Shown one piece after another: positions 44,721 to 54,342 of a stretch of DNA of 64,000 bases (position 1 is its first letter; each line of letters begins with the position of its first letter). Source of the DNA: Paenibacillus_L residui (GTDB taxonomy: Bacteria > Bacillota > Bacilli > Paenibacillales > NBRC-103111). The position numbers and the translations under genes were made by a program. The notes under the pieces are model-generated. The model was given only the letters and a program-made list of their open reading frames with translations. It had not been told where the DNA came from and ran no database searches. The stretch is taken from contig NZ_JBHTIU010000089.1 of assembly GCF_042677205.1 (NCBI RefSeq), forward strand, positions 1 to 64,000, given 5' to 3'.

Positions 44721-46367
44721 TTATTGGTTAAGATATTTGATCGGGTTCTCTACCGTCCCGTTATTAATAATTTCGAAATGCAGATGGACCCCGGTAGAGT
44801 CGCCGGTACTGCCCATATACCCGATCTTCTCGCCTTTCTCCACGATATCGCCGGCCGATACGTCAATCTTGCTCATATGGCCGTATAATGTTTTGTACCC
44901 ATTCTTATGATCAATAATCACATAATTGCCGTAATCGTATTTGTAGCCCGCAGCTTCGACGGTTCCGTTATCTGCAGCGAGAATATTTTTCTTGCTGGAA
45001 GTAATGTCTATCCCTTTATGTAGCTTACCCCAACGCTTGCCGAATCCGCTCGACACATTCGGAGAAACAACAGGCCAAGCAAAATTTCCGGTGCCTTCCC
45101 CAAGAATAACCTTGGTTCCCTTCTTGACCACTGCCTTGACCGGCTCACTGATCATCTCTTCGTTAATGATCTCTTCCTCCCGCATCTGTCCGTTGACTTT
45201 CGTAATGCTGAAGGTGACTAGCTTCATTCCGTTAACGCCGGGCGTAATCGTTTCGACTTCTCCCAGCTTCATCTCATCATCGGTAATAACCTCGGTATCA
45301 TACTGTACTTCTTGCTGCTCGACCAGCTTCTCCACGGTCTTGACCGAAAGCTTCGGCTCCAGAACCGTCAAATTAAGAACGTCGCCTTCCGTTATCCGGT
45401 CGTTCACAATCCAAGGGTTATTCTCATAAATAACATCCTGGGAAATCTTGAATCGGTGTGCAATACAGGAGACACAATCTCCCTTGACCACTGTATACAT
45501 CGTCGGAGTGGCATTGCCCGTTTCTAACGTTGCCTGCACTTCGTCGGGGTTCATCACTTGTTCCGGCTCGACCTTCATCGTAACCAGATCAACATTCTGC
45601 AGGAAGGACGCCTCCTGAAGCTCGCTTTGCCCCGGAGCCAAGTCGCTGTCCTCCGGTTCGGCAGAGAGAGCGGTGACTTCACCGGATTCCTTCTTCTGCT
45701 CTCCCGTATACTTGCTCATAATTCGCTGAAGGACCTCTTCCGCCGTATCCTTATCCTTGACGATCGCCACCGGATCGCCATCTACCTTCACTTGAACCCC
45801 TACCGCTTCGGGAACCAACAGCTCATCCAGCTTGCGGAGAGTTTCCTCGTTGTCAAAGGGTTTCTTGAAAGCCCTTTCATGCCGTAATGTTATGTCGTTT
45901 GTATTAAGAACCATGTGAACATCCTGGGAATTCTGCTCCAGTTTCTTGTATTTCTCCAGCTTCAGATCCTCGACTAGCTGAGGATCGCTCACGGTTCCGA
46001 CTTGAACGTCTTTCATATAGACATCATATACGTCCAGCGTATTCATTTGAACGTAATAATTGCCCCCGACGGTGATTCCCGCCAATAGTCCGAAAGCCCC
46101 AACACCCTTGGCAATTTGAATCCGATAATCCCGTATGCGGGACATAAGACCGACTGGCCGCTGCATCGCAGTATTTTCTGTAGAAGACGGATATGATTTC
46201 GCTATAGTTTGAGAAGCTGGCTCAAGCGCAGCTGTGGAATTCGATTTCTTATTGCTCAAGATGGCATCGATCTTGCCAGTCAAGCTCTTGAATCGGATCT
46301 TCGAGCCGACCTGTTGCACGTTGGCCCATTTCTCCTTGATCCAATTTTTCATCTTGGAAACTGTCAT
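44721..46367 (-). CDS. G5/LysM/M23 peptidoglycan endopeptidase
   Basis: 548 residues. A long basic cytoplasmic N-terminus, one membrane helix (about 88-106), a LysM module with a Cys pair (about 292-335, YTVVKGDCVSCIAHRFKISQ), a G5 domain (about 345-420) and a C-terminal M23 lysostaphin-like domain with HKGID (about 455-459) and HLHFEI (about 526-531) as zinc ligands. It likely hydrolyses peptide cross-links. It stands upstream of walR, a typical Paenibacillus arrangement, and is a plausible WalR target, although no clear WalR box was seen. Confidence 0.92.
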   Translation of the reverse strand: MTVSKMKNWIKEKWANVQQVGSKIRFKSLTGKIDAILSNKKSNSTAALEPASQTIAKSYPSSTENTAMQRPVGLMSRIRDYRIQIAKGVGAFGLLAGITVGGNYYVQMNTLDVYDVYMKDVQVGTVSDPQLVEDLKLEKYKKLEQNSQDVHMVLNTNDITLRHERAFKKPFDNEETLRKLDELLVPEAVGVQVKVDGDPVAIVKDKDTAEEVLQRIMSKYTGEQKKESGEVTALSAEPEDSDLAPGQSELQEASFLQNVDLVTMKVEPEQVMNPDEVQATLETGNATPTMYTVVKGDCVSCIAHRFKISQDVIYENNPWIVNDRITEGDVLNLTVLEPKLSVKTVEKLVEQQEVQYDTEVITDDEMKLGEVETITPGVNGMKLVTFSITKVNGQMREEEIINEEMISEPVKAVVKKGTKVILGEGTGNFAWPVVSPNVSSGFGKRWGKLHKGIDITSSKKNILAADNGTVEAAGYKYDYGNYVIIDHKNGYKTLYGHMSKIDVSAGDIVEKGEKIGYMGSTGDSTGVHLHFEIINNGTVENPIKYLNQ

Positions 46368-46551
46368 GATTCTCTCCTCTTAAGTCCTGAATTAACTTTA
46401 ACCATTTTGTAACCAAATAGCCTTACGTACCAGGTTAAAGGAAAATAGTTCTTTTACACTGTACCACAGGTCGCTGCTTTTTTTCAACCTGCTGGATCAG
46501 AACGTGTCGGAATTAGCGAAATCATGCCCGTTTCCTCTTATATGCAGGGTG

Positions 46552-47154
46552 TCAATACTTCTGTAATATCTCCATTAGTTGACTATATTCTTCCGGCTTT
46601 AATGTTTTTTCGACAATTTTTTTAATTTCCGACATTTCCTCCTCCGTAATTCCCCCTTCCATCATAGCCGATATGGTCTGCAAGTCCTCAGCGGGCAAGC
46701 TCGCCATATAGGCAAAAATCTTTTTCTTGTCTTCCTCATTCAATTGATCCTTCTTCGAAGATAAATCATCGGGAGAGATGATGACTTCGCTTTTGCCGGC
46801 GTTCGACTGCTGTCCCAGCCCGCTCCCGCTTTGGCCGAATACGGGCACGGCGTCCGTTGAGGACTCCTGGGAATCCGGAGTTGAGAGATCGGAACCCTCC
46901 GTTTCCTCTGCCGGCGGCTTCTGGCCAGCTTCCTTACGGGTGTCTCCTCCTTGTGTCATAGACTCGAAGTCTCCCGCGACACTGCCGATCAAATCGGAAA
47001 ACGTCACGAACGAGCCTTCTATGGGAATGTTGAAGTGAGAGATCAGCTTATCGACATAAGTATGAACAATCGTCCAAGTAAAGTACAACGTAAATCCCGA
47101 AGCGATAGCCGCAATCAACAGGGTACGGCTTAAATGGACAATAAATTTGGTCAT
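46552..47154 (-). CDS. Membrane-anchored hypothetical protein
   Basis: 200 residues: one helix near the N-terminus (about 8-30), a low-complexity Glu/Ser/Pro/Gln linker (about 70-120) and a helical acidic C-terminus (EEMSEIKKIVEKTLKPEEYS). The N-terminal half resembles the spore-membrane-type small proteins of Paenibacillus; no family was named with confidence. It lies before the M23 gene in the same direction. Confidence 0.6.
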   Translation of the reverse strand: MTKFIVHLSRTLLIAAIASGFTLYFTWTIVHTYVDKLISHFNIPIEGSFVTFSDLIGSVAGDFESMTQGGDTRKEAGQKPPAEETEGSDLSTPDSQESSTDAVPVFGQSGSGLGQQSNAGKSEVIISPDDLSSKKDQLNEEDKKKIFAYMASLPAEDLQTISAMMEGGITEEEMSEIKKIVEKTLKPEEYSQLMEILQKY

Positions 47155-47230
47155 GGTTGGTTCCTCCTATCCATCCGGTGTGCCTACTTTCCAGTATTGA
47201 CGGAACGGAAACGGATATAACCCGAAACTA

Positions 47231-47382
47231 TAAAAAAAGCCCCTAACGGAGCCTTCTCGAAGATGAATAACCCGGTATTTAAGGTAGCTTTTTATGCCAA
47301 TAGAAATCTTTTTTACATCGTATTAACGCTGTAAAGAACTTAAAGATTCCTATGTGGTAAAAAAAGCTCCTAGCGGAGCCTT
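47231..47382. repeat. Dispersed structured repeat, unit copy before purA
   Basis: Shares the order aaaaaaagcccctaacggag, cgaagatgaataacccggta, ggtagctttttatgccaata, catcgtattaacgctgtaaa and a second aaaaaagctcctagcggag with 61275-61690. It is bounded on both sides by the GC hairpin, so it looks like one unit plus the start of the next. Confidence 0.75.
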
Positions 47383-47458
47383 TTACTTGAACGTCTATCT
47401 TGAAAATCCGTCTATTTTACCGTCTGCAGGCATCGTTGCTACCGCGGAGCGGCACGTC

Positions 47459-47737
47459 TAACTGGATTTTGTACAGGTAGATTCAAGCGAATGGGCGAAA
47501 ATGATCAAACTAACTGGATAAACTACAGTTAAAATGGGCAACTTTAGGCGAAACGGCTGTTTTGGCGCAAACTAACTGTAGGTTTTCCAGTTAGTTTCCA
47601 TATTTCTTCCGAATATAGAAATCTAACTGTATGAAATCCATTTAGTTTTCAAATTTCATACTATTGAAGCAATTCAACTCTATTCTACCTTGAAAATCCA
47701 TCCATTTGCTTGAATCTACCTACATAAAATACAGTTA
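47459..47737. repeat. 279-bp inverted-repeat element (MITE-like)
   Basis: The left end (taactggattttgtacaggt, then agattcaagcgaatgg) and the right end read on the other strand (taactgtattttatgtaggt, then agattcaagcaaatgg) match at about 31 of 36 bases. Inside are more copies of the aactgta/tacagtt motif, including an inner inverted pair (ctaactgtaggttttccagt). There is no coding capacity. It sits in the 757-base gap 47155-47912, which otherwise holds only the repeat unit at 47231 and a terminator. Confidence 0.7.
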
Positions 47738-47863
47738 AATCATCTTTCCTCCTAGAAAGCGATGGTTTCTCCACGGGAATATCTATGCCCAGCCTTATAT
47801 TTCGCCAGTCACATCAAACCTTCGGACCGGTTTTCACTTTGCGGAAGTTATAACTCCTATACT

Positions 47864-47897
47864 AAAAAACCCCGAATGCCGGCGCATTCGGAGTTTT
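47864..47897 (-). terminator. Terminator of purA
   Basis: ccgaatgc / gcattcgg forms an 8-bp stem with a short GC loop, with A/T runs on both sides, 16 bases past the purA stop on the minus strand. Confidence 0.8.
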
Positions 47898-47912
47898 TCC
47901 CTCATAATATCC

Positions 47913-49199
47913 CTATCTATAAATGGGACGGACCAAATTCGTCTGCTCCCGATTGCGTCCCACCGAGAAAATAACGAGCGGAACTCCGGTTAATTCCGAG
48001 ATTCTCTCCGCATATCTTCTGGCATTGGCCGGAAGATCGTCCAGTGAACGGGCCTGCGAAATGTCTTCCTGCCACCCCGGCAGCTCTTCGTAGACCGCCT
48101 CGCACTCTGCCAGCATGTTCAAATTCGCCGGATAAGTCTCCAGAAGCTCCCCGCGGTACTTATAGGCGGTACAGATCTTTACCGTATCCAACCCGCTCAG
48201 CACGTCCAGCGAATTGAGCGACAGCCCGGTAAGCCCGCTTACCCTTCTCGCATGCCGCACTACAACGCTGTCGAACCAGCCGACACGGCGCGGACGGCCG
48301 GTTGTCGTCCCGTATTCATTGCCGGTTTCGCGAATTTGATCCCCGATTGCATCGTGGAGCTCCGTCGGAAACGGACCGTCTCCAACCCGCGTCGTATAAG
48401 ACTTGGCCACACCAATGACTTGGTTGATTCTCGTAGGGCCGACACCGGAGCCGATGCACACCCCGCCGGCCGTCGGATTAGACGACGTCACGAAAGGATA
48501 GGTGCCTTGATCCAGGTCCAGCATAACCCCCTGCGCCCCTTCAAAAAGCACCTTCTTGTTCAAATCAATAGCGTCGTTCAGCACAACGGAAGTATCCGCC
48601 ACATAAAGTCTGATCACTTCCGCATACTCGAGATATTCCTTGAGAATCGAATCTGCGTCCAGACCTTGGCGTCCGTACACGCGCTCGATAACATCGTTCT
48701 TCTCCTTCACCAGCCGGCGCAGCTTGGTCTCGAACTGCTGCCGATCCATCAGATCCGCAATCCGGATGCCGTTCCTCCCGGCCTTATCCATATAGCAAGG
48801 TCCAATTCCTTTGCGGGTGGTGCCGATTTTGTTCGGCCCTTTGCGCTCTTCCTCTAATTCGTCAAGCAGCAGATGATAAGGCATAATCAGATGAGCCCGG
48901 TCGCTTATTTTCAAATTATCGGTCGTAAATCCATTGTCATGAATGTACTGAATTTCCTCAATCAATGCAGCCGGATTAATCACCATTCCGTTGCCGATCA
49001 CACAGACTTTATCACTATAGAAAATTCCGGAAGGAATCAAGTGCAGCTTATACTTCTTTCCGTTGATAAGAATCGTGTGGCCGGCATTGTTACCTCCCTG
49101 GTATCTTGCCACCACTTCAGCCGATTCAGCCAGGAAGTCGGTTATTTTCCCTTTACCTTCGTCCCCCCACTGGGTTCCGACAACTACAACGGTCGACAT
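47913..49199 (-). CDS. purA: Adenylosuccinate synthase
   Basis: 428 residues. MSTVVVVGTQWGDEGKGKIT includes the P-loop and the catalytic Asp (about residue 13). NNAGHTI (about 38-44) supplies the catalytic His, and the GTP-binding and IMP loops (GTTTGRPRRVGWFD, about 297-310) follow. The enzyme joins IMP and aspartate using GTP, the first step to AMP. The ATG is canonical; a TTG two codons earlier is less likely. PurR boxes lie upstream. Confidence 0.97.
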   Translation of the reverse strand: MSTVVVVGTQWGDEGKGKITDFLAESAEVVARYQGGNNAGHTILINGKKYKLHLIPSGIFYSDKVCVIGNGMVINPAALIEEIQYIHDNGFTTDNLKISDRAHLIMPYHLLLDELEEERKGPNKIGTTRKGIGPCYMDKAGRNGIRIADLMDRQQFETKLRRLVKEKNDVIERVYGRQGLDADSILKEYLEYAEVIRLYVADTSVVLNDAIDLNKKVLFEGAQGVMLDLDQGTYPFVTSSNPTAGGVCIGSGVGPTRINQVIGVAKSYTTRVGDGPFPTELHDAIGDQIRETGNEYGTTTGRPRRVGWFDSVVVRHARRVSGLTGLSLNSLDVLSGLDTVKICTAYKYRGELLETYPANLNMLAECEAVYEELPGWQEDISQARSLDDLPANARRYAERISELTGVPLVIFSVGRNREQTNLVRPIYR

Positions 49200-49297
49200 A
49201 ACCAAACAACCTCCATAAGGTACTGTGTACCCATTGATTTACTGCTTCTCTTAGCAGCATCTCCAGTTTAGCAATCCGCTATACCAAAGTCAATGAA

Positions 49298-49342
49298 ATA
49301 CACGAACATTAAGGAGGTTGTCTATATAAAATGTTCGGATAT
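49298..49342 (-). promoter_or_regulatory. PurR box pair upstream of purA
   Basis: On the minus strand 49342-49330 reads atatccgaacatt, a perfect fit to the Bacillus PurBox (AWWWCCGAACWWT). On the plus strand 49298-49310 reads atacacgaacatt, with two mismatches. The two face each other across a 19-base spacer, about 100-145 bases before the purA start, as for PurR-controlled genes. Confidence 0.75.
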
Positions 49343-49358
49343 CAACCATAAGTTCACT

Positions 49359-50735
49359 TTAGAACGGAACCGCCGCGGCCGAAGGCACCGGCTCCTGATG
49401 AGTTCGATCCAGACTGACAAATTTGTTGTAATGCTTCAGGAAAGCAAGCTCGACCGTCCCTACCGGACCGTTCCGCTGCTTGGCGATAATAATTTCAATG
49501 ATATTTTTCTTCTCCGTATCCTGATTATAGTAATCGTCCCGGTACAGGAAGGCGACAATATCCGCATCCTGCTCAATCGATCCGGATTCCCGGAGGTCGG
49601 ACATCATCGGACGCTTATCCTGGCGCTGCTCAACTCCCCGGCTGAGCTGTGACAGAGCGATTACCGGCACATCCAGCTCCCGCGCAATTTGCTTCAGCGT
49701 ACGGGAGATTTCCGATACTTCCTGCTGCCGGTTGTCCCCGCTCCGTCCCCGCCCATGGATTAGCTGAAGGTAGTCGATCAGGATCATGCCGAGCCCCTTC
49801 TCCTTCTTCAGCCGACGGCATTTGGCCCGTATATCGGCAACCGTCACCGCCGGAGAATCGTCGATATAAATATTGGCTTCCGCCATCGTGCCGATCGCCA
49901 TCGTCAGCTTCTCCCAGTCGTCGTTCTCCAGATGGCCCGTTCTTAACCGCCCGGCATCCACATTCGATTCGGCGCAGATCATCCTCTGCACCAGCTGGGC
50001 CGCTCCCATCTCCAGACTGAAGATGGCTACGGTCTCCTTCTCGCGAATGCCTACATTCTGGGCGATATTCAGGGCGAAAGCCGTCTTCCCTACGGACGGA
50101 CGCGCCGCCACGATAATTAAATCGGACCGTTGGAAGCCCGAAGTCATCTTGTCCAGATCGCGGAAGCCGGAGGCGATTCCGGTCGTCCCGCCCTTGTTCT
50201 GGTATAGAAACTCCACCCGTTCGAACACTTCCATCAACACATCACGAATTGAGATAAAACCGCTGCTCGACCGGCGCTGGGAAATCTCCATGATCCGCTG
50301 CTCGGCATCGCTCAGCAAATCGCCGACGGCCTCCGAGCCTGAATATCCGGTGCTGGCAATTTGTGTAGCGGCCCGAATCAGCCTGCGGGTCAACGATTTC
50401 TCCTCGATGATCTGCGCGTAATAGTCTACGTTGGCCGCTGTCGGAACCGCATTGGCAAGCTGGGTTAAATAGGAAACCCCGCCGACCTGCTCCAGCTGCT
50501 GCTTGTCCTGAAGCCGTACCGTAAGAGTGACGAGATCGACCGGCTCGTTAGCCTCCGCCAGCTCCACCATCGCATCGAAAATATTCTGATGCTTGGTGCT
50601 GTAGAAGTCCTCGCTGATGATTCGTTCCATGACGGTAACCAGCGCATCGCTGTCTAACAAAATAGCGCCGAGCACGGCCTGCTCGGCTTCTAAATTTTGC
50701 GGTGGAATTCGATCAAAGAGCATTTCGCCTTCCAT
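49359..50735 (-). CDS. dnaB: Replicative DNA helicase DnaB (DnaC of Bacillus)
   Basis: 458 residues. An N-terminal helical domain (about 8-110) interacts with primase, and the RecA-like domain carries Walker A ARPSVGKTAF (211-220) and Walker B MILIDYLQLIH (about 318-328), then the arginine finger region. It forms the hexameric ring at the fork. The ATG lies 8 bases after GGAGG. It follows rplI and gdpP in one run. Confidence 0.97.
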   Translation of the reverse strand: MEGEMLFDRIPPQNLEAEQAVLGAILLDSDALVTVMERIISEDFYSTKHQNIFDAMVELAEANEPVDLVTLTVRLQDKQQLEQVGGVSYLTQLANAVPTAANVDYYAQIIEEKSLTRRLIRAATQIASTGYSGSEAVGDLLSDAEQRIMEISQRRSSSGFISIRDVLMEVFERVEFLYQNKGGTTGIASGFRDLDKMTSGFQRSDLIIVAARPSVGKTAFALNIAQNVGIREKETVAIFSLEMGAAQLVQRMICAESNVDAGRLRTGHLENDDWEKLTMAIGTMAEANIYIDDSPAVTVADIRAKCRRLKKEKGLGMILIDYLQLIHGRGRSGDNRQQEVSEISRTLKQIARELDVPVIALSQLSRGVEQRQDKRPMMSDLRESGSIEQDADIVAFLYRDDYYNQDTEKKNIIEIIIAKQRNGPVGTVELAFLKHYNKFVSLDRTHQEPVPSAAAVPF

Positions 50736-50738
50736 GCA

Positions 50739-51182
50739 TTATTCCTCCGTTACTTGTACCTTTAAAGTAGCCGATACCCCGGGGTACAGCTTGATAGGCA
50801 CTTGGGTGACGCCCAAGGAGCGAATCGGATCGTCCAGAGACATTTTTCTCTTGTCGATAACGATGTTTAGCTTCTCCAGCTCCTCGGCAATCTGCTTCGT
50901 CGTAATCGATCCGAACAGACGTCCGCCTTCTCCCGATTTTCCTTTCATCTGCAGCGTCATTTCGTTGAGACGGGCAGCCAGCTGCTCAGCTTGTGCCTTC
51001 TCCTCGTCTTTCTTCTTCTGCTCGGATTGCTTCTGCTGTTCCAGAACCTTCATATTCGAAGACGTCGCCGGAGCGGCCAATCCTTGTTTGATCAGAAAAT
51101 TATTGGCGTATCCTTCGGAAACTTCCTTAACCTGGCCTTTCTTCCCCTGCCCTTTGACATCCTTCAGGAAAATCACTTTCAT
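50739..51182 (-). CDS. rplI: 50S ribosomal protein L9
   Basis: 147 residues. MKVIFLKDVKGQGKKGQVKE and SEGYANNFLIKQGLA form the N-terminal 23S rRNA-binding domain, joined by a long charged helix (about 40-75) to the C-terminal domain. Its start overlaps the gdpP stop (ATGA), and dnaB starts 3 bases after its own stop. Confidence 0.97.
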   Translation of the reverse strand: MKVIFLKDVKGQGKKGQVKEVSEGYANNFLIKQGLAAPATSSNMKVLEQQKQSEQKKKDEEKAQAEQLAARLNEMTLQMKGKSGEGGRLFGSITTKQIAEELEKLNIVIDKRKMSLDDPIRSLGVTQVPIKLYPGVSATLKVQVTEE

Positions 51183-53131
51183 TCGAATAACCCCTCTTCC
51201 GCTTCAATTTCACTTAGTACCTTCTTAAGCTTTGCGGTCGCTTCCTCCAGCGTTCCTTCCAGCTGTACGGCCGCGTTGGTTAAATGCCCGCCGCCGCCAA
51301 GCCGCTCCATCACGACCTGGACATTCATCTGTCCGAGTGAACGGGCACTGATCCCGATCAGGCCGTCCGGCCTCTCGGAGATGACGAAGGAGGCTCTGAT
51401 ATCGGTCATGGTAATTAAAGTATCGGCCACCTGTGCTATAAGCAATTGTGAATAGGGACGTCCGCTTTCGGCTACGGCCAGAGCTACGTGCTCGTATAAA
51501 ATTTCAGCATGCTTGATAATTTCCGCCTTCTGAATATACGCTCCCAGGTCTTCCTTAAGAAGCCGCTGGATCATGGCCGAATCGGCCCCGTTTCTTCTGA
51601 GGAATGAGGCAGCCTCGAACGTTCTGGCGCCGGTTCTCATGCTGAAGCTTTTCGTATCGACGGTAATTCCCGCCAGCAGGGCCGTCGCTTCAATCGGGCT
51701 AATGGTCACTCTCTCATGGATATATTGCAGCAGCTCCGTAACCAACTCGCAGGTGGACGAAGCGTAAGGCTCCATATATACCAGGACGGCATCGCCAATA
51801 AAATCTTCCCCGCGCCGGTGATGATCGACAACGACCGTTCTCGGCGCCATAGACAGCAGCTTCGGCTCCGCCACCATAGAGAACCGGTGGGTATCCACGA
51901 CCACCGCCAATGTACGCAGAGTAGTCATCTCCAGCGCCTGATCCGGCGTGATAAACCACCTGGCGATTTTCTCGTGCTCCTGAAGAGCCTCCATCAGCCG
52001 TTCAATCGACGGATTGATGCCTTCCAGCACGATATATCCTTCCTTCTGGCTGAGCTGCACGGCTTTAAGAACGCCTATAGCCGCCCCTATCGCATCCATA
52101 TCCGGATTCTTGTGACCCATAATGAGAACCTTGTCGCTATCTTTAATCAGGTCTCTTAACGCATGGGAGATAACTCTCGCCCGGACCCGGGTGCGCTTCT
52201 CTACGGCATTGCTTCGGCCGCCATAGAACGACAGCCGCTGCCCGCTCTTCACAGCGACCTGATCGCCGCCCCGCCCGAGCGCCATATCCAAACTCGCCTG
52301 GGCCCAATTGCCAAGCTCAATAAGACTCTCGGCTCCCGATGCTACACCAATGCTCAGCGTGAACGGAACTTTGTTGTCCGCACTTAGATCACGAACCTCG
52401 TCAAGAATATCGAACCGCTCCTGCTCCAGCATCTGAAGCGACTTCTGATTCATGATGATCAGGAACCGGTCGGAGGAGGTTCTGCGCAGGTACAGACCGT
52501 TGCGGTTGGACCACTCGTTAATCTCCCCGGTAATCTTCGCCAGGATGATGCTGCGGGTCTGATCGTCCATCCCCTGCGTCGCTTCCTCCAGATTATCGAG
52601 CATAATAATTCCGATGGCAATTTTCTCTTCCTGATACTTCTGCTCCAATTCCAGCTGATTCGTTACATCTTCCAGGTAGATCATCCTGTCGTCGTGGTTC
52701 ATCGTGACCTTATAAGTAGACGAACCAATCTCTACCTCGAACTTGCCCTCCTTATCCTTGAGCATCGGGAACCGTTCGGTCAGCGATTCGCCGATCACCG
52801 ACTCCTCCTCCAGCATGGTGGACACGAACGGATTGTGCCACTCGATCTTCTGCTCTTCATTGTACAGAATAATGCCGATCGGCAAGTCGTTGGTTACTTC
52901 CTTGCCCGCCTTCTTGATCCGATGGGTCAAGGTAGCCAGATATACATACAGGTCCTTGCGGAAAGCCTTCTCCGCCTTCCAGGAATACCACACCAGCACG
53001 GCAAAAGGAACAAGGGCGATCAGGCCTGCCACCCATTGATAAAACGACAGCACGACAATGAGAATAAGAACCAGGATGAACGTCCACACCATATGCAGCC
53101 CGTGCCATCGTTTGATTAAAAACCTCGGCAT
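51179..53131 (-). CDS. gdpP: Cyclic-di-AMP phosphodiesterase GdpP
   Basis: 650 residues. Two N-terminal membrane helices (about 13-45), a PAS-like domain, a degenerate GGDEF domain (about 170-300) and a DHH-DHHA1 phosphodiesterase with GHKNPDMDAIGA (about 339-350), VVDTHR, VVVDHHRRG and the C-terminal GGGGHLTNAA. It cleaves c-di-AMP to pApA, controlling wall and potassium homeostasis. Confidence 0.95.
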   Translation of the reverse strand: MPRFLIKRWHGLHMVWTFILVLILIVVLSFYQWVAGLIALVPFAVLVWYSWKAEKAFRKDLYVYLATLTHRIKKAGKEVTNDLPIGIILYNEEQKIEWHNPFVSTMLEEESVIGESLTERFPMLKDKEGKFEVEIGSSTYKVTMNHDDRMIYLEDVTNQLELEQKYQEEKIAIGIIMLDNLEEATQGMDDQTRSIILAKITGEINEWSNRNGLYLRRTSSDRFLIIMNQKSLQMLEQERFDILDEVRDLSADNKVPFTLSIGVASGAESLIELGNWAQASLDMALGRGGDQVAVKSGQRLSFYGGRSNAVEKRTRVRARVISHALRDLIKDSDKVLIMGHKNPDMDAIGAAIGVLKAVQLSQKEGYIVLEGINPSIERLMEALQEHEKIARWFITPDQALEMTTLRTLAVVVDTHRFSMVAEPKLLSMAPRTVVVDHHRRGEDFIGDAVLVYMEPYASSTCELVTELLQYIHERVTISPIEATALLAGITVDTKSFSMRTGARTFEAASFLRRNGADSAMIQRLLKEDLGAYIQKAEIIKHAEILYEHVALAVAESGRPYSQLLIAQVADTLITMTDIRASFVISERPDGLIGISARSLGQMNVQVVMERLGGGGHLTNAAVQLEGTLEEATAKLKKVLSEIEAEEGLFE

Positions 53132-53154
53132 GTGATTTCGCTCCTCTTTCTTCC

Positions 53155-54087
53155 TTATGATTTGTCGGCAAGCTTTTCCCTGAGGGGAAACATGACGTCA
53201 AACAAACCCAACAGACTGAATATATACTGGGTGGTTGGAACGACAATCATAAGCACGATAGCAAGGGCCGGCCAAGCCTTGCCCTTTTTCTTGACATGGA
53301 CGAAGTAGAGAAGAAACGAGATCGCTTGAACGACAAAAGCCAAGTTCAACAACGGGAACAAATTGATAACGATCATGACCAGGAAGGAATCCGGATTGGC
53401 CGGAATCGTAAAATCTAGAATCATGACGATGAGAAAATACCAGACCAGCGATTTCGGCAGCTTCCACGTCCGTACTGGCGGAAGAGCCGGAACAAGGTCT
53501 TCCCTGCCGCCCCTGTTGATGAACCATCTTCCAAGCCCATGCGTAACAATGACATAAAAGACCGAAAAAGCAACGATAAAGAACGGAATCATTTGGGTGA
53601 TGTAACGAATCATCGAATCCACCAGATCCATGTTCAACTGCTGCGTAACGTTGCTTGGCAAAGCCCCCAAATAATCTCTTATAGTGGCTCCGAATTGGGC
53701 GACCGGGTCAAAGCCGAACAGCCGACCGACCACCAGGCCCAGCAGCAGCTCCCCCATCAAGGTTAACGTTCCTGCAAGGATTGCGGTCCTGGCCAGAGCC
53801 TTCTTCTTATAGAAATGCCCCATCAGAATAACAGGGGGTAGAAAGAACAAGGAGATAAAGAGGATGACCAAGCCCAAGCCACCGGTGAGTAAATAAAAAA
53901 TGCCGAGACTGACCGCATACGCCAGTGCAAAACGTTTGACATCCAGATACATATAGAGAGCCAGCACCGGAATCATAATGAGATTGATCGTGATGAAATT
54001 AAGCGGCGTCACTATGGAAAATAGAACGATTAGGTAGATGACCATCCATATGACGGGCAGCCATTTGCTTCTTTTCGTACGGTTCAC
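53155..54087 (-). CDS. yybS: YybS family membrane protein (DUF2232)
   Basis: 310 residues with about eight predicted helices. Members are conserved beside gdpP and rplI and resemble energy-coupling-type transporters, but their substrate is unknown. It uses a GTG start; aaggag is 13 or so bases upstream. It precedes gdpP on the same strand with a 23-base gap. Confidence 0.88.
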   Translation of the reverse strand: MNRTKRSKWLPVIWMVIYLIVLFSIVTPLNFITINLIMIPVLALYMYLDVKRFALAYAVSLGIFYLLTGGLGLVILFISLFFLPPVILMGHFYKKKALARTAILAGTLTLMGELLLGLVVGRLFGFDPVAQFGATIRDYLGALPSNVTQQLNMDLVDSMIRYITQMIPFFIVAFSVFYVIVTHGLGRWFINRGGREDLVPALPPVRTWKLPKSLVWYFLIVMILDFTIPANPDSFLVMIVINLFPLLNLAFVVQAISFLLYFVHVKKKGKAWPALAIVLMIVVPTTQYIFSLLGLFDVMFPLREKLADKS

Positions 54088-54264
54088 CGGACAGTATACA
54101 ACTCCTTCATAAAGCGGCTTTACGCTTGATTATACCATAAACCGCCCAGGTTTATAGTCCCTTTATCCTTCCGTGATCCAGACTCGTATCCGTATTATTC
54201 CCATTTTCTGCTTCTAAGATTAGGTATCAAGAAGCACCTTTTTTTGTTTTCATTATTACATGAG

Positions 54265-54309
54265 AAAAAACCTCCATAAACCACAAGGATTGTAGTTTTG
54301 AGGTTTTTT
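54265..54309. terminator. Terminator between the SurA-like gene and yybS
   Basis: aaaaaacctc / gaggtttttt is a 10-bp stem with a 25-base loop containing a smaller pairing, and A/T tracts at both sides make it bidirectional. It lies 33 bases past the minus-strand gene at 54343. Confidence 0.7.
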
Positions 54310-54342
54310 GCCTGCAAGAATCCGGTGAATTGGGCTGATCCG

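Noticed and set aside
46368..46470. WalR box before the M23 peptidase gene
   Set aside because: Only single half-site-like tgtaa stretches were found, not two with the 5-base spacing.
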